Source: an uncultured Clostridium sp. (lineage in GTDB: Bacteria; Bacillota; Clostridia; Oscillospirales; Acutalibacteraceae). From it: a stretch of DNA of 62,958 nucleotides. The notes below the pieces were generated by a model. That model saw only the letters and a list, made by a program, of their open reading frames with translations, was not told where the DNA came from and did not search any database. A program made the translations under genes and the position numbers. This document shows positions 19,321 to 26,388 of the stretch, piece by piece (position 1 is the first letter of the stretch; each line of letters begins with the position of its first letter). The stretch spans positions 1 through 62,958 of the forward strand of contig CATZNW010000014.1 in assembly GCA_958422185.1 (NCBI GenBank), given 5' to 3'.

Positions 19321-20809
19321 TCGCCCCCAGTTTTTTGCGGATTTCGTTCTCCAACTCGTGGGACTTTGTGAACATATCTGAAAGTTCCGATGTAAGGCGC
19401 TTCATTTTCTCCTCAAATGGCTCTCCGTCGTCTTCCTGTTCTTCAATACCCACATATCTTCCAGGAGTAAGAATATAATCCTGTTTCTTGATTTTCTGCA
19501 AATCTGCAACGGCGCAGAAACCTTTAACTTCTTCAAGTGTTCCATTTTGGAACTGTTCAAAAGTATCTGAAAGTTTCTGTATGTCTTCGTCGGTAAAATC
19601 TCTGTGCTTGCGGTCAACCATATATCCCATTTTGCGAGCATCGATAAATAAGGTTTTTCCTTTTTGCTTTTTGTTCTTCGAAATAAACCAAAGAGTAACC
19701 GGAATTGTTACGCTATAAAACAGCTGAGTAGGCATAGCGACAATACCTTCAACAAGGTCAGCTTCAATAATATTCTTTCTGATTTCACCTTCGCCACTTG
19801 TTTGAGATGAGAGTGCTCCATTAGCAAGGACAAGTCCAATTTTACCATTTGGTGCAAGGTGATGTATCATGTGTTGAATCCACGCATAGTTAGCATTGCC
19901 AGCAGGCGGCACTCCGTACTTCCAACGAACATCGTCTTTAAGTTTATCTTGACCCCAATTTGAAAGGTTAAAAGGTGGATTAGCCATAATAAAATCAGCT
20001 TTTAGTGTTTTATGCAAATCATTAAAAAATGTATCTGCGTGATATGGGCCAAAATCTGCATCAATACCTCGAATTGCCATATTCATTTTAGCCATTTTCC
20101 AGGTATCGGCGTTAGACTCCTGACCATACACAGCTATTTCTCCTCGAGTACCACTATGTGCTTCAATAAATTTTGCACTCTGTACAAACATGCCACCTGA
20201 ACCACAGCAAGGGTCATAAACTCGGCAATTTTTAAATGGTTTAAGAATTGCAACAATTGTTTTAACTATACTTGAAGGAGTATAAAATTCTCCGCCTTTT
20301 ACTCCTTCATAAGCAGCAAATTGAGCGATACAATATTCATATGTTCTGCCCAGCAAATCTTTGCTTTCATCTGTTTCTGCCATATCCATGTTTGTAAAAA
20401 GATCAACTACATCACCAAGCACGCGCTTATCCAAATCAGGACTGGCATAATTTTTAGGTAATACATTTTTTAGAGAATTGTTTTCTTTTTCAATAGATCT
20501 CATTGCGTCATCAATAACTGTTCCTATTTCAGGTGTATGTGCTGCAGACGCAATTTTATCCCAACGAGCCTCTTCAGGAACATAAAAAATATTATTTTCC
20601 GCATACGCATCTCTATCATTCTCAAAGCCGTCACCTTCTGTGACAAGTTCATCGTAGCGTTTCATAAACGCACTAGAAACATATCGTAGAAAAATAAGAC
20701 CTACAATTACTTTTCTATATTCAGCTGCTGGAATATGTCCCCAAAGAACACAAGCAGCATCCCATATTTGTTTTTCAAAACCTATGTTTGCATTATTTTT
20801 TTGTGTCAT
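19301..20809 (-). CDS. hsdM: type I restriction enzyme methylase subunit M
   Basis: 502 residues, standard length. SAM-binding motif I at VYDPCCGSGGMF near residue 200 and the adenine-methylase motif IV NPPF in DFIMANPPFNLSNWG near 275; N-terminal helical domain EKQIWDAACVLWGHI typical of HsdM. It methylates adenine in the half-sites read by HsdS and is needed for restriction. It is the first gene of the operon, with GGGAG before the ATG and a promoter at 20845-20873. Confidence 0.96.
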   Translation of the reverse strand: MTQKNNANIGFEKQIWDAACVLWGHIPAAEYRKVIVGLIFLRYVSSAFMKRYDELVTEGDGFENDRDAYAENNIFYVPEEARWDKIASAAHTPEIGTVIDDAMRSIEKENNSLKNVLPKNYASPDLDKRVLGDVVDLFTNMDMAETDESKDLLGRTYEYCIAQFAAYEGVKGGEFYTPSSIVKTIVAILKPFKNCRVYDPCCGSGGMFVQSAKFIEAHSGTRGEIAVYGQESNADTWKMAKMNMAIRGIDADFGPYHADTFFNDLHKTLKADFIMANPPFNLSNWGQDKLKDDVRWKYGVPPAGNANYAWIQHMIHHLAPNGKIGLVLANGALSSQTSGEGEIRKNIIEADLVEGIVAMPTQLFYSVTIPVTLWFISKNKKQKGKTLFIDARKMGYMVDRKHRDFTDEDIQKLSDTFEQFQNGTLEEVKGFCAVADLQKIKKQDYILTPGRYVGIEEQEDDGEPFEEKMKRLTSELSDMFTKSHELENEIRKKLGAIGYDIK

Positions 20810-20844
20810 ACCTATACTCCCGAATAATCAACATATATAAAAAT

Positions 20845-20873
20845 ATAATATCATATTTATTGTTTAAAAACAA
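20845..20873 (-). promoter_or_regulatory. promoter of the hsd operon
   Basis: On the minus strand: -35 TTGTTT, 17-base spacer, -10 TATTAT. The -35 lies inside an imperfect inverted repeat ATTGTTT-TTA-AACAAT, a possible operator. Confidence 0.55.
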
Positions 20874-20988
20874 TATAATCTATGTTTTTCGACCTACAGT
20901 TCAATTTTTTGTACACTTCAAACTCAACATACTCTGGACTTTTTTATAAAACTATGGTATTTCTTTGTACTGCAAAGGAGTTGATTTT

Positions 20989-21237
20989 ATGTCAATACTG
21001 CAAGAGTTATGGTATGGAAATATAAATCCTAGTGAAGATAAAGAAATATCTGATGGAGAAAAGAAATTAGTTGAACTGATGGCAAGGCATCAGGAGTATC
21101 TAATATCAAAACTCAAAGATAATGAACTTAATGCGTTAAAAAAATATGTTGAATGTACTGACGAATACACTTCCCTGGTTGAATGTCAAGCGTTTGAAAT
21201 CGGGTTTAAACTTGCATTAAAAATACTTACGGAATAA
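20989..21237 (+). CDS. small DUF6809-type protein
   Basis: 82 residues from the ATG at 20989, preceded by AAAGGAG; a longer frame begins at 20965 but would include the ribosome site. The sequence (ILQELWYGNINPSED, central coiled helical part, late EIGFKLALKIL) matches my memory of DUF6809, small helical proteins common in Firmicutes mobile elements. Function unknown. It is transcribed divergently from hsdM and ends at a strong terminator. Confidence 0.6.
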   Translation: MSILQELWYGNINPSEDKEISDGEKKLVELMARHQEYLISKLKDNELNALKKYVECTDEYTSLVECQAFEIGFKLALKILTE

Positions 21238-21245
21238 TAAATTTT

Positions 21246-21278
21246 AAAAGGCTTCACTATTATTAAGTGAAGCCTTTT
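21246..21278. terminator. bidirectional terminator
   Basis: AAAAGGCTTCACT and AGTGAAGCCTTTT form a 13-bp perfect stem with a 7-base loop. It lies between two convergent genes and can serve both. Confidence 0.85.
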
Positions 21279-21281
21279 ACT

Positions 21282-22253
21282 CTAAATACTTGATTCAGCT
21301 ATTTCCTTTTGTAATTTCTCGCCTTCGTATTCTCCAGCTTTATATTTCTGTACTAACGGCTCAAATTTATCTACCCAATCGTAATACTCTTTCAGGTAGC
21401 TATGCTGACTTAGTTTGCAACGAGAATAATAAGTTTGAAGTCTATGCTTTGTTGAATAATACATTTTTAATATCGGGTCGCCGTCAATAGAGTCCCTGAA
21501 TGCGCTCCTTGCTCCAAGAACCTTACAAGACTTTCCGTTTAGAGTTATCCTATCGCAGTATAGGGTAGCCTTTTTTGTTTTCGGAACAAAATATTTATCA
21601 CAAAATTTGCATTGAGCAATCATAGGATTTGAGTTTATATATGCTTGAAGTACAGCAAAATAGTAATCTTCGATAGAATTGATTAAATAAATATTTTTAT
21701 AATTACTGTTACTATAACAGCTCTTTATTTGGATATTGAATTCTATGTTGCCTTTATACATCGGAACTTTCTTTCTGTCTTCATTAACAAGTTCATCATA
21801 ACAAAGATCTGTAATAACAGAGTTTATATACTGTTGCATATAAACTGCTGTTTCAAGCTGATACCATATCTCCTGCATTGCATCATCATTGACTGTATGA
21901 TACACCTCTTCAAGCTGCTGAACATGAAGATAAATAATTGCAGAAACAGGCTTCGAGTATTTTTCAATTTCTTTAACTACCTTTTTTGCTTTTATAAAAA
22001 ATTGCCGATAAGCTAAATTATCGTTATTCTCTATTGCCTTTGTATAGAAATTTGAAAGCTGACTCCAGGAGCCGCTCATAAAAGAAAAGTTATATTCAAG
22101 CAGTAGCATAATTTCATCATAAATATTATTAGAATAGCTACACTTATGAAGTCCGTTTCTATCTTCTACAAAATACTCAAGATTTAATTTATTATCTTCT
22201 GAGATAGTTAGTTTAGAAGGCTCCATTAAATCAGGTAACAACATCTTTTCCAC
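21282..22253 (-). CDS. DUF6076-like protein with zinc-finger-like motif
   Basis: 323 residues, starting at GTG 22253 with AAGGAGG upstream (an ATG at 22244 is the alternative). Mostly helical and acidic. Near residue 230 it has a Cys cluster: CKFCDKYFVPKTKK, then YCDR and GKSCK, resembling a small zinc ribbon as in DUF6076 and CGNR-type proteins. It is probably a nucleic-acid-binding regulator of the element, but the function is unknown. It faces the mobilization genes divergently. Confidence 0.55.
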   Translation of the reverse strand: MEKMLLPDLMEPSKLTISEDNKLNLEYFVEDRNGLHKCSYSNNIYDEIMLLLEYNFSFMSGSWSQLSNFYTKAIENNDNLAYRQFFIKAKKVVKEIEKYSKPVSAIIYLHVQQLEEVYHTVNDDAMQEIWYQLETAVYMQQYINSVITDLCYDELVNEDRKKVPMYKGNIEFNIQIKSCYSNSNYKNIYLINSIEDYYFAVLQAYINSNPMIAQCKFCDKYFVPKTKKATLYCDRITLNGKSCKVLGARSAFRDSIDGDPILKMYYSTKHRLQTYYSRCKLSQHSYLKEYYDWVDKFEPLVQKYKAGEYEGEKLQKEIAESSI

Positions 22254-22323
22254 TACTCTCTTCCCTCCTTGTGATAATCAATCTTTTCAAATTTTGCCGA
22301 GATTGATTTGCCACACAGCAATA

Positions 22324-22353
22324 TTGAGATACATATATTCCGCCTGTTACAAT
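22324..22353 (+). promoter_or_regulatory. promoter of the mobilization region
   Basis: -35 TTGAGA, 18-base spacer, -10 TACAAT, about 75 bases before the ATG of the HTH gene. Confidence 0.45.
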
Positions 22354-22427
22354 AATATCACAGAGGGATAAATTTGTTAATAGCAGGTATCATTTTATCC
22401 TATAATTTTCAGGAAAGGAGGCAAACA

Positions 22428-22727
22428 ATGCAGATTAAGAATAATGTTTACGCAAACAGTTTCTTTTTGCCTAATGATATTTTTGATTATCATTTAAGCC
22501 ATAGAAATTTTAAGGTATACAGTTACCTCCGTAAATGCAGTGACAAACATCATCAATGCTGGCCGTCAAGAAAAGACATAGCGAAAAAGTGTGGAATTAA
22601 ATCAACTACAACTGTTGATACTGCATTAAAAGAATTAGTTGAAGACGGCTTGATAATTAAGACTGCAAGATATTCTGCTGACGGAATTACTCGTGAAAGT
22701 AACATATATACACTGATTAATATTTGA
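22428..22727 (+). CDS. helix-turn-helix protein of the mobilization region
   Basis: 99 residues from the ATG at 22428, whose ribosome site AGGAAAGGAGG is excellent. It has a winged-helix DNA-binding part: FKVYSYLRKCSDKHHQCWPSRKDIAKKCG, then TTTVDTALKELVEDGLII. This matches the N-terminal winged-helix domain found in replication-initiator-like and transcription-factor proteins of Gram-positive mobile elements. It sits directly upstream of the oriT-like region and probably controls transfer or replication genes. Confidence 0.75.
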   Translation: MQIKNNVYANSFFLPNDIFDYHLSHRNFKVYSYLRKCSDKHHQCWPSRKDIAKKCGIKSTTTVDTALKELVEDGLIIKTARYSADGITRESNIYTLINI

Positions 22728-23000
22728 GCCACCCCTGTTGGTTATATTGGTCAGTAACAACTAAAAAGCCCTTTTGACGAAGAAATAAAAAGAACACAAA
22801 AGTAATCAAGACAAAACTAAAAACGCCTTGTGGGGCGTTTGTGGAGGTGAGAATGAACATATGAAAGAAATGACTGAAAGTAATTTTTGCGTAGTTGTTT
22901 CAGTTGTAAACACTCTCCTTTAGGAGAGTCCAAGCATAGCGCATTGGGCGCATCTTTTCGGCTCCTTTGCCGAAAAGTGGTTGCCTAAAGGCAAAATATT
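22728..23000 (+). other. candidate origin of transfer (oriT)
   Basis: The stretch between the HTH gene and mobC contains four hairpins: ACGCC-TTGTG-GGGCGT near 22830; ACTCTCCT-TT-AGGAGAGT (22912-22929); CTTTTCGGC-TCCTTT-GCCGAAAAG (22954-22977); TTGCC-TAAA-GGCAA (22981-22994). Between the second and third lies GCATAGCGCATTGGGCGC, a GC-rich stretch such as often borders a nick site. Stem-loops just upstream of mobC and a relaxase are the normal oriT position. The nick site itself cannot be named. Confidence 0.55.
22861..22923 (+). CDS. possible 20-residue peptide in the oriT region
   Basis: Starts at ATG 22861 with GGAGGTGAG about ten bases upstream and ends inside the hairpin at 22912-22929. 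The sequence begins MKEMTESNFC and is followed by a Val-rich end. It could be a leader peptide that affects the hairpins behind it, or chance. Confidence 0.3.
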   Translation: MKEMTESNFCVVVSVVNTLL

Positions 23001-23360
23001 TTGAAAGGAGTGATTGATATTAAGAATAAAGAAACAAAGTCAGAACGAATTAATCTTCACTTAACCCCTACTGCAAAGAGTATCATTGCTGATAAAGCCT
23101 CGGCATTAGGTATGAATATGACTGCGTATATAACTGCTTGTGCTATCGTAAATGATGTTTATGTCATTGGTGATAAGGAAACATTCAACGAACTTGTTTA
23201 TCAAGTAAAGAAGATTGGCAGTAACATAAATCAACTTCGTATGCTGTCACAGTTAGGAAGAATTGAGTGTGTTAATCTTAAAGAATGCACTGATGAACTT
23301 GATAACATACGCAAAGCTCTTAACTCAATCATACGAAAGGCAAACAAATGGCAACGATAA
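23001..23360 (+). CDS. mobC: MobC-like mobilization protein
   Basis: About 113-119 residues. The N-terminal part (RINLHLTPTAKSIIADKASALGMNMTAYITACAI) is a ribbon-helix-helix DNA-binding domain; the rest (VYQVKKIGSNINQLRMLSQ) is the MobC signature. It binds oriT and helps the relaxase. The start is uncertain: TTG at 23001 has AAAGG upstream, while the strong AAAGGAG at 23004-23010 points to ATT at 23019, with no ATG in frame. The end overlaps the relaxase start by 13 bases. Confidence 0.85.
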   Translation: MKGVIDIKNKETKSERINLHLTPTAKSIIADKASALGMNMTAYITACAIVNDVYVIGDKETFNELVYQVKKIGSNINQLRMLSQLGRIECVNLKECTDELDNIRKALNSIIRKANKWQR

Positions 23361-24766
23361 ATTTCTTAAAACGAAAAGATAGTAAGAACTCAGGCGCTCT
23401 CGGAAGTGTGATTGCTTACTGTACTCAGCGATACAAAACTGAGATTGAAGATACAGGGGTTCGATTAGTATCAGGAGTAAACTGCATTGCTCAAAGAGCA
23501 TTCAAAGATTTTATGGATACTAAAAAGCAATTCAACAAGACAGACGGTGTTCAGTTCTACTACGCTATACAGTCATTTGAAGAAGAAACAAACATCGAAC
23601 CTATGCTTGCTCATCAGATTGCAATGGAATGGGTTGAGAAATGTTATCCCGGTTACCAAGCCTTAGTCTGTACTCATATGGACACAGACAACATACACTC
23701 ACACATAATAATCAACTCAGTTAGTTCGCTTGACGGACAGAAAATACATCAAAACAAAAATGACATTGAGAGAGTCAGATATGTCAATGATGAGTTATGT
23801 ATAAAATACGGATTACCTATCTGCCAGCCTAAAAAGAAAGTTCAGGGAGTTAATTCGAAAGAATACTATGCAGCCAAGGCAGGCAACAGTTGGAAAACTC
23901 AGCTTGCTATTGACATAGACAACTCAATGCTCTATGCAAAATCTAAAATGGATTTCATAAAGCTAATGAACAAAAAGGGATACCGAGTAGTATGGACAAG
24001 CAATCGTGACACCATACTCTATGAGTGTCCTAACGGTAAAAGGTGCAGAGATTTTAAACTGCACGAAGATAAATACTTGAAAGGAGCGATGGAAAATGAA
24101 TTCGCAAAACGGAAAGAATACCTTCGAAAATATGAAGGATATGATGAGACAGGCACAGACACCTCAGACCTGCGCAGTGATAACAGAGGAAAACTGGGAA
24201 AGCCTTATCAGTCTGCTGGCACATCAAATATCAATAATGGAACAGCAACAGGACATACTGCAAACGATGATTACAACAGAACAGATGATAGGTTTGATAA
24301 ACAATCAGACGGAGAATATGCAAACCTACATAGAGAAGCTGGGTTCAATAACGGAGAAACACAGCAAAGTTATGAAAGCGATAGAGTCGGATTTCAACAA
24401 GTCAGTCATAAGACAGACGAGCGTACTGAAGGACGAAACAAAGAAAACAATGCAAGAGATATCCTCACAGGCTGGGAGAATGAGCGAGAATTTTTCGAAC
24501 AGTCTTTCTATAGAGAAAGAGCATATGAAAGATACATTACTAAAACAAAGGATAATCAACTGGGCACTGACAGCAATGCAAGTCTTATCACTTGGAGCAT
24601 TAATTTTATGGGTAACTTCGCAGACCTTCTAAATACAAACAACAGAAGATACAGGAGAAAAAGATACAAATTATCCAAGAAGAGCATACAAAAGCGTCAG
24701 GCTAAAGGACAAAAAACTTCCGGTTATGAAGAATACGATGACTATGATTACATTATGAGTATGTAA
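23348..24766 (+). CDS. relaxase / mobilization nuclease
   Basis: 472 residues. The N-terminal 250 carry the MobA/VirD2-type relaxase fold: an early Tyr in VIAYCTQRYK and the metal-binding histidine motif HMDTDNIHSHIIIN near residue 115. It nicks oriT and leads the DNA strand into the recipient. From about residue 250 the protein turns into a low-complexity, polar sequence rich in N, D, G, R and T, which coincides exactly with an overlapping gene in another frame. The family usually carries a helical C-terminal tail. AAAGG precedes the ATG. Confidence 0.93.
   Translation: MATINFLKRKDSKNSGALGSVIAYCTQRYKTEIEDTGVRLVSGVNCIAQRAFKDFMDTKKQFNKTDGVQFYYAIQSFEEETNIEPMLAHQIAMEWVEKCYPGYQALVCTHMDTDNIHSHIIINSVSSLDGQKIHQNKNDIERVRYVNDELCIKYGLPICQPKKKVQGVNSKEYYAAKAGNSWKTQLAIDIDNSMLYAKSKMDFIKLMNKKGYRVVWTSNRDTILYECPNGKRCRDFKLHEDKYLKGAMENEFAKRKEYLRKYEGYDETGTDTSDLRSDNRGKLGKPYQSAGTSNINNGTATGHTANDDYNRTDDRFDKQSDGEYANLHREAGFNNGETQQSYESDRVGFQQVSHKTDERTEGRNKENNARDILTGWENEREFFEQSFYRERAYERYITKTKDNQLGTDSNASLITWSINFMGNFADLLNTNNRRYRRKRYKLSKKSIQKRQAKGQKTSGYEEYDDYDYIMSM
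24096..24632 (+). CDS. overprinted coiled-coil membrane protein inside the relaxase gene
   Basis: 178 residues, wholly within the relaxase gene in a different frame. It has its own ribosome site (AAAGGAG near 24079-24085, about ten bases before the ATG). The sequence has normal protein character: a Gln/Glu-rich helical stretch (MEQQQDILQTMITTEQMIG), a long coiled-coil region, and a single C-terminal membrane span (WALTAMQVLSLGALILWV). The relaxase frame over the same bases is low-complexity. ColE1-type plasmids are known to encode mobB and mobD inside mobA; the plan here is the same. It is probably a membrane-bound mobilization accessory protein. Confidence 0.7.
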   Translation: MNSQNGKNTFENMKDMMRQAQTPQTCAVITEENWESLISLLAHQISIMEQQQDILQTMITTEQMIGLINNQTENMQTYIEKLGSITEKHSKVMKAIESDFNKSVIRQTSVLKDETKKTMQEISSQAGRMSENFSNSLSIEKEHMKDTLLKQRIINWALTAMQVLSLGALILWVTSQTF

Positions 24767-24776
24767 AAAAACAAAT

Positions 24777-24800
24777 GCCTGCCGACTTTTGTTGGCAGGC
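24777..24800 (+). promoter_or_regulatory. hairpin before the Xis-like gene
   Basis: GCCTGCC-GAC and GTT-GGCAGGC form a 10-bp stem with a TTTT loop, immediately before the AAAGGAG of the next gene. With no T-run after it, it is unlikely to be a full terminator; it may limit read-through or translation of the Xis-like gene. Confidence 0.4.
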
Positions 24801-24816
24801 TGAAAGGAGATTTATT

Positions 24817-25017
24817 ATGGAAAGTAAATATAAATCATTTGACGAATTACCGTTAATGCTGTCTGTTGTTCAGGTAGCTGAGGTGCTTGGAATTTCTAAA
24901 ACAAGTACTTATGAATTATCACACACAAAGAGTTTCCCTTCAATGACTGTAGGTGGACGAATAATTGTACCTAGAGATAAATTTATTGAATGGATTAATT
25001 TGCAGACAGAGAAATAA
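24817..25017 (+). CDS. xis: excisionase-like small HTH protein
   Basis: 66 residues from the ATG at 24817 (AAAGGAG seven bases before). The sequence MLSVVQVAEVLGISKTSTYEL...VGGRIIVPRDKFIEWI is a MerR/excisionase-type helix-turn-helix, the form seen in Xis and AlpA proteins. It lies directly before the integrase and should favour excision over integration by bending DNA near the arm sites. Confidence 0.75.
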   Translation: MESKYKSFDELPLMLSVVQVAEVLGISKTSTYELSHTKSFPSMTVGGRIIVPRDKFIEWINLQTEK

Positions 25018-25075
25018 TTATCTGGATAAACACTGCGTTTTGTGGTAGTGTTTGTCCTGCAAGGAGAGTGATAAA

Positions 25076-26290
25076 ATGCAGAAAAGATTACTGACAAACG
25101 GAAACATTTTCAAACGAACTGATAACCGCTGGGGCGGTGTAGTTTGGTATATGAATGAAGTTGGTGAGAGAAAGCGAAAAAGTTTTTCAGGAACAACCAA
25201 AGCCGAAGTCAACAAAAAGATTACGAAATACATTTCTAAATTTAATAAAGAAATATTAGAGAACAATGAGAGCAACAAACTGCTCAAAGACAGTATGTAT
25301 AATTATCTTAAAGTATTTAAATATCCGTCAGTAGAAAGAGTTTCTTATGACAGATTTGAGCAACTGCTGAACAATGAAATAGCGCCTTACATTGGTGACA
25401 AAATCATATCGGACATAACTGCTGTTGACATAAAAACACTTATCAATACGCTGACTGAAAAAGGTTATGCATTCTCTACAGTTAAGAAAACATATAATCT
25501 GCTCAACGAATACTTCCGATATCTTGAGCAGGAAGAAATACTGTTAAAAAATCCTATGCGCAGCGTAGGTGCAATAAAGAAAGCAAACTTCTACGCAAAT
25601 CAAGGCAAAGAAGTGCTCCCTGCAAGCGAAACAATTACGATATTCACACCCGAAGAAATCGAAAAATTCAAGAAAGAATGTTTCAAAACTTGGGGTACCG
25701 GCAAACCGTTTTACCAGCAATCAGCAGCTTACATACTAATGCTTAACACAGGACTTCGTACTGCAGAAATGCTTGGGCTTCACAATGGCGATATAGATTT
25801 AGAAAACAAGGTTATGCACATTCAGCGTGGAGTTAAAGAAGTAGGTAAACGAATAGGCACTGAAAAACAACCAGGCAGAGAAATTGCCGTTGGTAAACTC
25901 AAGACTTCATCAAGCAGACGAATAGTACCGCTTAACTCCACAGCGATTGAAATGATAAAAAAATTAAGAGAGGAGTTCTACTTCGGTGAGGACTCCCCTC
26001 TCGTCTGCGATGAAAACGGCAACTACACCAAGCCGTCTAATTTCCGAAAGAGATTTTACAGAATACTTGACGGTGCTAAGATAGAAAAGAAAGGCTTACA
26101 CAGTCTGCGCCACACATTCGCTACAAACCTTGTAAACGGAATAAAACAGCATGACGGAACAATCAAATCACTAACTCCAAGACAAGTTGCCGATCTCCTC
26201 GGTCATTCTACTTCAGATATAACTGAGATGTATTATGTAAAGAGAAATGATGATTTACTTAATGGAATTACTAATGGGTTTGAGATATGA
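25076..26290 (+). CDS. int: tyrosine integrase of the element
   Basis: 404 residues from the ATG at 25076, with AAGGAGAG before it. N-terminal arm-binding part (GNIFKRTDNRWGGVVWY), central SAM-like core-binding part, and C-terminal catalytic part with the residues of the family: Arg in LNTGLRTAEMLGL, the HSLRHTFATNL block (His-x-x-Arg), the GHSTSDITEMYY block with the His and nucleophile Tyr. It resembles the Tn916-type integrase group. It should recombine the 45-bp tRNA-Trp repeats. Unusually it is not next to the attachment site: one 4.3-kb cargo gene lies between. Confidence 0.95.
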   Translation: MQKRLLTNGNIFKRTDNRWGGVVWYMNEVGERKRKSFSGTTKAEVNKKITKYISKFNKEILENNESNKLLKDSMYNYLKVFKYPSVERVSYDRFEQLLNNEIAPYIGDKIISDITAVDIKTLINTLTEKGYAFSTVKKTYNLLNEYFRYLEQEEILLKNPMRSVGAIKKANFYANQGKEVLPASETITIFTPEEIEKFKKECFKTWGTGKPFYQQSAAYILMLNTGLRTAEMLGLHNGDIDLENKVMHIQRGVKEVGKRIGTEKQPGREIAVGKLKTSSSRRIVPLNSTAIEMIKKLREEFYFGEDSPLVCDENGNYTKPSNFRKRFYRILDGAKIEKKGLHSLRHTFATNLVNGIKQHDGTIKSLTPRQVADLLGHSTSDITEMYYVKRNDDLLNGITNGFEI

Positions 26291-26388
26291 CCCTTGATGA
26301 AAATATTATAATTAGTAAAAGTTGGTTTGGTCATTAAAAGGTATAAGTTTTTTCTTAACTTAGGCACTATATTTTACACTCTTAATTA

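Noticed and set aside
24326..24559. 77-codon minus-strand frame within the relaxase
   Set aside because: It is antisense to two overlapping plus-strand genes and lacks a ribosome site; the overprinted plus-strand gene explains the open frame.
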